This document shows positions 55,823-64,000 of a DNA stretch of 64,000 nucleotides, one piece after another. Location: contig NZ_JBKFFP010000001.1 of the NCBI RefSeq assembly GCF_046506625.1, forward strand, positions 1,085,094 to 1,149,093, read 5' to 3'. The position numbers and the translations under genes are program-made. How positions within the stretch are numbered: position 1 is the first letter of the stretch; every line of letters starts with the position of its first letter. This DNA comes from Zhengella sedimenti (GTDB taxonomy: Bacteria; Pseudomonadota; Alphaproteobacteria; Rhizobiales; Rhizobiaceae). The notes below the pieces were generated by a model. It had not been told where the DNA came from and did not search any database. It saw only the letters and a list, made by a program, of their open reading frames with translations.

Positions 55823-56545
55823 ATGAGGCCAAACCAGCAGAATCGGCGCATGCGCGGGCGGAACAACAACAACCGCAAGGGTCCCAATCCGCTGACCCGC
55901 ACCTATGAAAGCAACGGGCCGGATGTGAAGATTCGCGGCTCCGCGCAGCAGGTGGCCGACAAGTACGGCGCGCTGGCCCGGGACGCCATGAGCGCCGGCG
56001 ACCGCGTCATGGCCGAGAACTACCTGCAGCATGCCGAACACTACAATCGCATCATTGCCGCCGCCATGGCGCAGGTGCAGCCGCAACGCGATGCCCGCGA
56101 CGATGACGACGATGATGGCGACGAGCGCAACGAAGGCGCCAGCGCTTCCGACAACCGGCGCGACAACCGCGACAATCGCGGCGACGACAACCGGGGCGAC
56201 GATGAGCGTGGCGACGACGGATCCGGTCCGCAGCCGGTGATCGAGGGAACGCCGGCCGAAGTGGCGCTTGGCGACGAACAGGGCGAAAGCCAGGGTGGCC
56301 GCCGCAACCGCAGGCCGCGCCGCCGCGACCGCGACCAGGACGGTGAAGCGGCCGCGAAGGCCGGCAGCGAGGCGCCCTCTGCCGAGCAGGACAAGACCGA
56401 ACCGCAAGCCGGTGATGGCGACGGCGAGACCGCGAAGCCGAAGCGCACCCGTCGCCCGCGCAAGCCCAAGGCCGAAGGCGATTCCGCCGAGGGCGGCGAA
56501 GACGGACAGTCTGGCGGCGAAAGCGCCGTGGAAGCTGCCGAATAA
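55823..56545 (+). CDS. DUF4167 domain-containing protein
   Basis: The protein has 240 residues. A short basic N-terminus (MRPNQQNRRMRGRNNNNRKG) and the DUF4167 core (DVKIRGSAQQVADKYGALAR, then MAENYLQHAEHYNRIIAAA) are followed by a long disordered tail of Asp, Arg and Gly repeats (DNRRDNRDNRGDDNRGDDER) and KPKRTRRPRKPK. The family is confined to alphaproteobacteria. RNA or nucleic-acid binding is plausible from the composition but unproven. A strong terminator ends the gene. Confidence 0.93.
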   Translation: MRPNQQNRRMRGRNNNNRKGPNPLTRTYESNGPDVKIRGSAQQVADKYGALARDAMSAGDRVMAENYLQHAEHYNRIIAAAMAQVQPQRDARDDDDDDGDERNEGASASDNRRDNRDNRGDDNRGDDERGDDGSGPQPVIEGTPAEVALGDEQGESQGGRRNRRPRRRDRDQDGEAAAKAGSEAPSAEQDKTEPQAGDGDGETAKPKRTRRPRKPKAEGDSAEGGEDGQSGGESAVEAAE

Positions 56546-56573
56546 GACGGTTCGCTTTCCGCGACACGATTTG

Positions 56574-56601
56574 AAGGCGGTGCTCCGGCGCCGCCTTTTT
56601 T
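56574..56601 (+). terminator. Rho-independent terminator after the DUF4167 gene
   Basis: AAGGCGG (56574-56580) and CCGCCTT (56591-56597) form a 7-bp stem with a 10-base loop that can itself pair partly, followed by a run of T to 56601. Confidence 0.85.
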
Positions 56602-56627
56602 CGTTTCCGGGCCGTCGGATGACTATG

Positions 56628-56954
56628 TCAGGCGCCGCGCGGGGCCCACAGGATGACGGCTGCGCCCGCCAGGCAGATCACGGCGCCGGCCATGTCCCAG
56701 TGATCCGGGCGATGGCCTTCCACCATCCAGAGCCAGGCGAGCGAGGCGGCGATATAGACACCGCCATAGGCGGCGAAGGCGCGGCCGGCAAAGGCGGAGG
56801 GACTGAGCGCCAGCAGCCATGCGAAAAGCGCCAGGCTCGCCATGCCGGGCAGGAGCCAGAGCGCGCTCCTGTCCAGCCGGAACCACGCCCAGAAGGCAAA
56901 GCATCCGGCGATTTCGGCCATCGCGGCCAGGGCATAGACCAGTAGCGTGTTCAT
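56628..56954 (-). CDS. ynfA: YnfA family small membrane protein (UPF0060)
   Basis: The 108-residue protein has four membrane helices. It contains AEIAGCFAFWAWFRLDRSALWL and GRAFAAYGGVYIAASLAWLWM, and the late RPDHWDMAGAVICLAGAAVIL, all typical of YnfA. It is related to small multidrug-resistance transporters and may export cations or drugs, but the function is not established. It is a single minus-strand gene between two plus-strand genes. Confidence 0.92.
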   Translation of the reverse strand: MNTLLVYALAAMAEIAGCFAFWAWFRLDRSALWLLPGMASLALFAWLLALSPSAFAGRAFAAYGGVYIAASLAWLWMVEGHRPDHWDMAGAVICLAGAAVILWAPRGA

Positions 56955-57035
56955 CGTCCTCGCTTAGCCGATCAGAAGCCGCCGGTCCATCGGACCGCGC
57001 CATGCGGCGGCATGCCGCACCCGTTCTTCATGCAG

Positions 57036-57064
57036 CTTGCGGAATGAGCGGCCACTTCCCATAT
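57036..57064 (+). promoter_or_regulatory. Candidate heat-shock (RpoH) promoter of clpB
   Basis: CTTG (57036-57039) and CCCATAT (57058-57064) are separated by 18 bases and resemble the alphaproteobacterial sigma-32 consensus (CTTG near -35, CCCATAT near -10). The element lies about 100 bases upstream of the clpB ATG, a known heat-shock gene. Confidence 0.6.
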
Positions 57065-57162
57065 CCGGAACGAACAAAGAGGGGACGCCTCCAAGAGGGT
57101 TCCCGTCACTTGGCCCGAACCGGTGCCGCGCCAAGCGGGCCGGCGAGGAGAGGAGACAGGAC

Positions 57163-59772
<2,610 letters not shown>

Positions 59773-59795
59773 CCGAACGTTTCAGCGCGAAAACG

Positions 59796-59826
59796 AAGGC
59801 CGGGCGCTTGACGCGTCCGGCCTTTT
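59796..59826 (+). terminator. Terminator after clpB
   Basis: AAGGCCGG (59796-59803) and CCGGCCTT (59817-59824) form a perfect 8-bp stem that can extend inward, followed by four T (59823-59826). Confidence 0.8.
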
Positions 59827-59842
59827 CATCTGCTCATGGGTC

Positions 59843-60208
59843 ATGACGCTCGACGATTACAACGCCTTCTGCGCTTGCCTGCCGCATGCCAATCATGTCG
59901 TGCAATGGCGCGGCGCGCATGTCTGGAAAGTGGACACGAAGGTCTTCGCCATAGCCCGTTTCGATGCGGGCGAGCCGGGGCGGGTGACCTTCAAGTGCTC
60001 TGCCTTTTCCTATGACATCTTGAAGGAGCAGCCTGGCCTGCGCCCGGCGCCGCATCTGGCCAGCCGCGGCATGACCTGGATCCAGCGCGTCTCGGATGAA
60101 AGCATGGATGACGACGCGCTGAGGGACTATCTCGCGGAAAGCCACCGGCTCGCCGCCGAAGGGCTGACAAAGAAACGCCGGCGGGAGCTGGGCTTTTCCG
60201 GCGTCTGA
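59843..60208 (+). CDS. MmcQ/YjbR family protein
   Basis: The 121-residue protein has the YjbR pattern: LPHANHVVQWRGAHVWKVDTKVFA, a VTFKCSAFSYDILKEQPGL strand-helix, and the ending HRLAAEGLTKKRRRELGFS. The fold resembles a DNA-binding CyaY-like domain, but its role is unknown. It begins only 17 bases after the clpB terminator, in a good short frame. Confidence 0.85.
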   Translation: MTLDDYNAFCACLPHANHVVQWRGAHVWKVDTKVFAIARFDAGEPGRVTFKCSAFSYDILKEQPGLRPAPHLASRGMTWIQRVSDESMDDDALRDYLAESHRLAAEGLTKKRRRELGFSGV

Positions 60209-60286
60209 CGGTCATCTTCATGCCCGGTTCATGATCGATGTGATCTGATTGCCGTGCCGAATGCAAATCAGAGCGGGAGCCGCGCC

Positions 60287-61594
60287 TTGAAAGTCCACAG
60301 CCTTGTCCTTTCCCTGCTTCCCCTGTTTGCGCTCTCGCTGCAGGCGGCGGCCGCCGAAGAAGCGCTGACCGTGGCCCAGGTGGAGGCCGAGATCCATATC
60401 GGGCGCAATGGCGAGCGCATCTATGTGAATCCGTTCACGGGCGAGGTGGTTGCGGTGGAACCGGCGCGGCGTATCCATCGCGAACCGGTGCGCCGCCTTC
60501 CGCGCGACCATTATGACCCGTCCAGCCGCCAGTTCCGCGAGGTGCCGGCCGAACGCCGGGCACGTCAATATCCGGGGCTGGAGGCGCCGCGACCGTCGCG
60601 CACGCTGGCGCCGGCGGTTCGTGACCGCGCCGTGGAGCGCGCGCCCCTGTCGGAGGCCAGGGCCGAGCCGCCCGCGCTCGACCGGCGGGCAACCGGAACT
60701 GTGCGCCGGGACGCCGGTCCGGAAGAGCCGCGGGTCCAGCCACTGGCCGCCTCCCGGCTGGCGATCGCCAAGGCGCAGGTGCTGCTTGACCGCGCCGGGG
60801 CTTCGCCGGGCGTGATCGACGGCGTCAACGGCTCCAACATGGCCAATGCGCTCAGGGCTTGGCGGATGATGACCGGCAATGATCTTGCCGTCACCGACGA
60901 GGCGCTGATCGATTCGCAGCTTGCCGCGCGTGGCGGACCGGCCTTCGCCGATTACCGCGTCACCAATGCCGATGCGGCCGGCCCCTATGTCGCGTCGGTT
61001 CCGGCCGATTATGGCGACAAGGCCAAGCTTGAGCGGCTGTCCTATACCTCCCCCGCCGAGGCGATCGCGGAGAAGTTCCACATGGACGAAGCCTTCCTGC
61101 GCTGGCTCAACCCGGAGGCCGATTTCTCGCGTCCGGGAACCGTGATCAAGGTCGCGGTGCCGGGCATGCGGGTCCATTCGGATGTTGTCCGGATCGTCGC
61201 CGACAAGGGACGCGAGCAGGTTCGGGCCTATGATGCGGCCGGCAGGCTGGTCGCGGCCTATCCGGCCACCATCGGGTCCACCGACAGGCCTTCGCCGAGC
61301 GGCACGGTCACGGTCGAGCGCATCGCCTTCGATCCGGAATACACCTACAATCCCAGGATCAATTTCAAGCAGGGCGCCAATGACAAGGTTCTGCGAATCC
61401 CGCCGGGCCCCAACGGCCCCGTCGGCAGCATCTGGATTGCGCTTTCGAAGCCGACCTACGGCATTCACGGGACGCCGGAACCGTCCCGCATCGGCAAGAC
61501 CAACAGCCATGGATGCGTGCGGCTGACCAATTGGGATGCAGACGAACTGGCGCGCATGGTCAAGCCGGGCGTGACGGTGGAGTTCACGGAGTAG
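60287..61594 (+). CDS. L,D-transpeptidase (YkuD family), exported
   Basis: The 435-residue enzyme makes 3-3 crosslinks or attaches proteins to peptidoglycan. It has a signal peptide (VLSLLPLFALSLQAAAA), an Arg/Pro-rich linker (residues 60-160), a peptidoglycan-binding-like region (SRLAIAKAQVLLDRAGASPG), and the YkuD domain ending IHGTPEPSRIGKTNSHGCVR with the catalytic cysteine near residue 409. The TTG start at 60287 has a GGGAG site; an in-frame GTG at 60254 lacks one. It converges on the M23 endopeptidase, with stops 21 bases apart. Confidence 0.9.
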   Translation: MKVHSLVLSLLPLFALSLQAAAAEEALTVAQVEAEIHIGRNGERIYVNPFTGEVVAVEPARRIHREPVRRLPRDHYDPSSRQFREVPAERRARQYPGLEAPRPSRTLAPAVRDRAVERAPLSEARAEPPALDRRATGTVRRDAGPEEPRVQPLAASRLAIAKAQVLLDRAGASPGVIDGVNGSNMANALRAWRMMTGNDLAVTDEALIDSQLAARGGPAFADYRVTNADAAGPYVASVPADYGDKAKLERLSYTSPAEAIAEKFHMDEAFLRWLNPEADFSRPGTVIKVAVPGMRVHSDVVRIVADKGREQVRAYDAAGRLVAAYPATIGSTDRPSPSGTVTVERIAFDPEYTYNPRINFKQGANDKVLRIPPGPNGPVGSIWIALSKPTYGIHGTPEPSRIGKTNSHGCVRLTNWDADELARMVKPGVTVEFTE

Positions 61595-61615
61595 CGGCGC
61601 GTCGGCGGGACGCCG

Positions 61616-63559
61616 TCAGCGGCTGGCGACTTCCAGTTCGCCGTTGTCGCCGGTTTCCAGAAGCGCCTCGATGCGTTCGCGTTCCTGCTGGAAAGCCGCC
61701 AGTTCCTCGCCCTTGAGCACCTTGCCGGTGGGCAGGCGGACGCGCATCGGGTCGACCTTGCGGCCATTGACCATGAGTTCATAGTGCAAGTGGGGCCCGG
61801 TCGACAGACCTGACGAGCCGATATAGCCGATGATCTGGCCCTGACGGACACGGGCGCCGGCCTTGATGCCCTTGGCGAAGGCGCTCTGGTGATTGTAGCT
61901 CGTCTTGTAGCCGTTGGCGTGACGGATGATGGTCTGGCGGCCGTAACCGCCCGCCCATCCAGCCTTTTCCACCTCGCCATTGCCGGATGCGATGATCGGC
62001 GTGCCGGTGGGGGCGGACCAGTCGGCACCGGTATGCATGCGCGAATAGCCCAGGATCGGGTGGCGCCGCATGCCGAATCCGGAGCGGAACTTGCCGTTGG
62101 GAACGGGATTGCGCAGCAGGAACTGGCGTGCCGAGCGCCCGTTCTCGTCGAAATAGTCCGTCTTGCCCGCTTCGTCCTGCCAGCGGAAAAAGGTGCGCGT
62201 GTGTCCGCCGAAACTCGCCTTGACGTAAAGCATGCGCGACTTGTCCGTGGCGCGCGAATTCTCGTCCGGGTTGGAAAAGAAGACGTCGATCCTGTCTGAC
62301 GGGTTGAGGCGCGCCTGATAATCGACGTCGGCTGCCAGCAGGCGGATCAGTTCCTTGGTCATCTCCTCGGTCAGGCCGTAGGAGAAGGCGGCGCGGTAGA
62401 TGCCGTCATAGACCGTGGGCAGGTCGGTCTTGGACCGGACCGGCGGCGGCGAATTCTCCAGGTAGCCTGCGACGTCGAAGGAGCCGAGCGGTTCTTCGGC
62501 CGGAACATACTGGCCGCGGTCGTCCCGGGCTATGGTCAGGACATGGTCGTCGCCGGCATAGACGCTGGCGCGCATGATGGTTGCCTGGTCACCGAGCGTC
62601 TCCAGTCCGAACCTTACGACCGACCCGGCCTTCAGCCGCGAGCCCTGCAGCAGGGTGGCGATGGCCTCGCTCATGCCGGCGGCGTCGGCGCCCTCATAGC
62701 CGTGGCGGGCGAAGGTGTCAGCCAGTTCTCCGCTTTCGCGAAAGACGATTACGTCCTCGGCATAGCCGACCGACGGCTCGTCACCGATGGAGAGCGGCGC
62801 CAGCGAGACGTTCTCCTGGACGATCCTGACATTGTGGGGGAGCGCCAGTGTCAGGCCCGGATAGGTTTCGCCGAAACGGGTCGGATCGACGTAATGCAGG
62901 GCGGCGACCTGGACCGCGCCGTCGGTCAGGATCGCACCGGTGCGGCGCACGACCTCCTCGACCTCGTTGGCCGAAAGGCCGCTGCGCTCGTCATACTCCG
63001 CCGAGGCCAGCGGGAAATCGAGGGTCCGCAGCGTGACCTCGCTTTCCACCTTGGCGCCATAGATGGTGCCGGTCGTTCCCTCTACCGACGCGATGGCCTT
63101 CTCGGAGAAAACGGACAGGGGATCGAAGCGGGGATAGGAACGGTCCGTCGTGTGCCCGGCGGCAAGCGCCATCGACACCTCGACGAAGGGAACCATCCGG
63201 ACAACGTTGGAATCGCCGCTGCGCACCATGGTGGAGACTTCCATGCGCTTGCGGTCATTGGCCTTCGGGGCGGGGCGCGCGAGGGCGAGCCGCCCGGTCT
63301 TGGCTACGCCGGTTCCCTCTCCATCGGGTGCAAGCTCGTCGGCGAGCAGGATTTCCGGCGGTGTCGCGAGTTGCTGGCGGCCTTCGAGGGCGGCGGAAAG
63401 CGCAACGCCCATCAGCAGCGTGGAGGTCAGGCCTGTCAGGAAGGTGCCGGAAAGCCAGCGCACCGAGATTTCACGCCGGTCCGGAGGCTGCCGGCGATCG
63501 CCCGCGAGAATCGGATCCGTGTTTCCAAGCGCCTCAACGATTCCAGGCGATTCCTGCAT
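61616..63559 (-). CDS. M23 (LytM-type) peptidoglycan endopeptidase
   Basis: The 647-residue envelope protein has one N-terminal membrane anchor (LSGTFLTGLTSTLLMGVALS), a long periplasmic region including an opacity-associated/LysM-like part, and a C-terminal M23 domain. Zinc ligands are in SRMHTGADWSAPTG (near residue 508) and GPHLHYELMVNG (near residue 594). It cuts peptide crosslinks in the wall, or activates amidases if degenerate; the HxxxD and HxH motifs are intact here. The ATG at 63559 has AGGGGC upstream; an earlier in-frame start exists at 63610. Confidence 0.93.
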   Translation of the reverse strand: MQESPGIVEALGNTDPILAGDRRQPPDRREISVRWLSGTFLTGLTSTLLMGVALSAALEGRQQLATPPEILLADELAPDGEGTGVAKTGRLALARPAPKANDRKRMEVSTMVRSGDSNVVRMVPFVEVSMALAAGHTTDRSYPRFDPLSVFSEKAIASVEGTTGTIYGAKVESEVTLRTLDFPLASAEYDERSGLSANEVEEVVRRTGAILTDGAVQVAALHYVDPTRFGETYPGLTLALPHNVRIVQENVSLAPLSIGDEPSVGYAEDVIVFRESGELADTFARHGYEGADAAGMSEAIATLLQGSRLKAGSVVRFGLETLGDQATIMRASVYAGDDHVLTIARDDRGQYVPAEEPLGSFDVAGYLENSPPPVRSKTDLPTVYDGIYRAAFSYGLTEEMTKELIRLLAADVDYQARLNPSDRIDVFFSNPDENSRATDKSRMLYVKASFGGHTRTFFRWQDEAGKTDYFDENGRSARQFLLRNPVPNGKFRSGFGMRRHPILGYSRMHTGADWSAPTGTPIIASGNGEVEKAGWAGGYGRQTIIRHANGYKTSYNHQSAFAKGIKAGARVRQGQIIGYIGSSGLSTGPHLHYELMVNGRKVDPMRVRLPTGKVLKGEELAAFQQERERIEALLETGDNGELEVASR

Positions 63560-64000
63560 GCTGCCCCTATCCAGTCCCTGTCGCTTGTCCCCCGACCTGC
63601 ATGACGGCAAGGCCCTCGGTCTTGTCCGGCCAGCGGACAGTTGCCCGGCTCCCGGTTCAAGTCAACACGGAAACGCGCGCGCACGGCGCCCGTTGCCGTC
63701 CCTTGCCGCTAGGCGCGAAATCCGGCCTCAATAAGGCGCGGTCGGGCGGATGCATGGCAAGCGGCGGCAGGCTCTCCGGCGATGTCAAAAAAACTTCAAA
63801 AAAGCGATTTGGCCTTGTTGACAGGTTTGGTTGGTGGGGCCTATATACCGCTCACAACGAGGGCGGCGGCGCTGCTGGCGACAGCGGGCTGCGCCCTTGA
63901 GTTTCCGAGAAGGGCTCGATTGAGCGTTTGATTGGACTGTCTGGCGGGATGGCTTTTTGGTTGTCTTGCTGGTTTTGAAAGCTGCTTTTGTGGCTTTGTT
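63560..64000. other. Gene-free end of the window, probable leader of an rRNA operon
   Basis: No convincing coding region is seen. Bases 63560-63780 lie between the M23 gene and the promoter. After the promoter at 63818 the sequence is GC-rich and then strikingly T/G-rich (63900-64000), without a ribosome-binding site or ORF. Rhizobial rRNA operons have leaders of this sort before 16S rRNA, but no 16S sequence is in the window. Confidence 0.5.
63818..63847 (+). promoter_or_regulatory. Strong sigma-70 promoter with upstream A-tracts
   Basis: TTGACA (63818-63823) and CTATAT (63841-63846) are separated by 17 bases, a near-perfect rhizobial consensus. Runs of A at about 63787-63803 upstream look like an UP element. 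Such promoters are typical of rRNA operons. Confidence 0.72.

Noticed and set aside
55585..55826. Small plus-strand frames between prmC and the DUF4167 gene
   Set aside because: They have no ribosome-binding site, no recognisable sequence pattern and overlap each other; the stretch is more likely a leader.
56041..56567. Minus-strand frames opposite the DUF4167 gene
   Set aside because: They arise from the repetitive Asp/Arg/Gly codons of the plus-strand tail.

Overview
The window is GC-rich, gene-dense DNA that looks like the chromosome of a marine or salt-adapted alphaproteobacterium of the order Hyphomicrobiales (Rhizobiales). The basis for this is the conserved order ubiG / lysC-ptsP-prfA-prmC-DUF4167-clpB, the DUF4167 protein itself, rhizobial-style promoters (TTGACA-N17-CTATAT), and a complete ectoine/hydroxyectoine locus. 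The genus cannot be fixed from the sequence alone. No tRNA or rRNA gene, insertion sequence, prophage or CRISPR array was seen.

Region 1 (1-10,058, mostly minus strand) is a sugar-type catabolic cluster: a DeoR-family repressor, a TRAP transporter (DctQ, DctM, DctP), a PfkB kinase, a LacD-type class I aldolase, a fucose-isomerase-like protein and a Gfo/Idh/MocA oxidoreductase cut by the window edge. Isomerase, kinase and aldolase in one operon imply a glycolysis-like route for a six-carbon sugar. A universal stress protein and a LacI-family regulator follow. Region 2 (10,178-20,229, plus strand) is one long operon for C3 sulfonates: a small membrane protein, a second TRAP transporter, an HpsN-like sulfopropanediol dehydrogenase, an SDR and a zinc alcohol dehydrogenase (HpsO/HpsP-like), sulfolactate sulfo-lyase SuyAB, a putative sulfate/sulfite exporter and a sulfolactate dehydrogenase-like protein. 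Read together, the two operons look like a sulfoquinovose-type sulfosugar pathway: sugar to ketose to ketose-1-phosphate to DHAP plus sulfolactaldehyde, then sulfolactate, then pyruvate plus sulfite. The sulfosugar assignment of region 1 is inference; the C3-sulfonate assignment of region 2 is well supported.

Region 3 (20,238-29,326) holds a small CxxC protein, a dodecin, an 827-residue SDR/SPW/VKOR-like fusion, a FadE-type acyl-CoA dehydrogenase, a LigD repair system split over two genes, and a CHAD-domain protein. Region 4 (29,444-34,868) is the ectABCD-ask operon with the divergent MarR regulator ectR across an AT-rich promoter region. Region 5 (34,899-38,342) has a BioF2-type acyltransferase with a Wzx-like flippase and an exported protein built from G-x3 repeats.

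Region 6 (38,363-61,594) is mainly core chromosome: secA, a parvulin, argJ, a GNAT, mutT, a Flp pilin, comF, grxC, a nitrilase-family amidase, DUF1178, ubiG, lysC, ptsP, prfA, prmC, DUF4167, ynfA, clpB, yjbR and an L,D-transpeptidase. It is followed by a convergent M23 endopeptidase (to 63,559). The last 440 bases carry no gene but contain a strong promoter with upstream A-tracts, resembling the start of an rRNA operon lying just outside the window.
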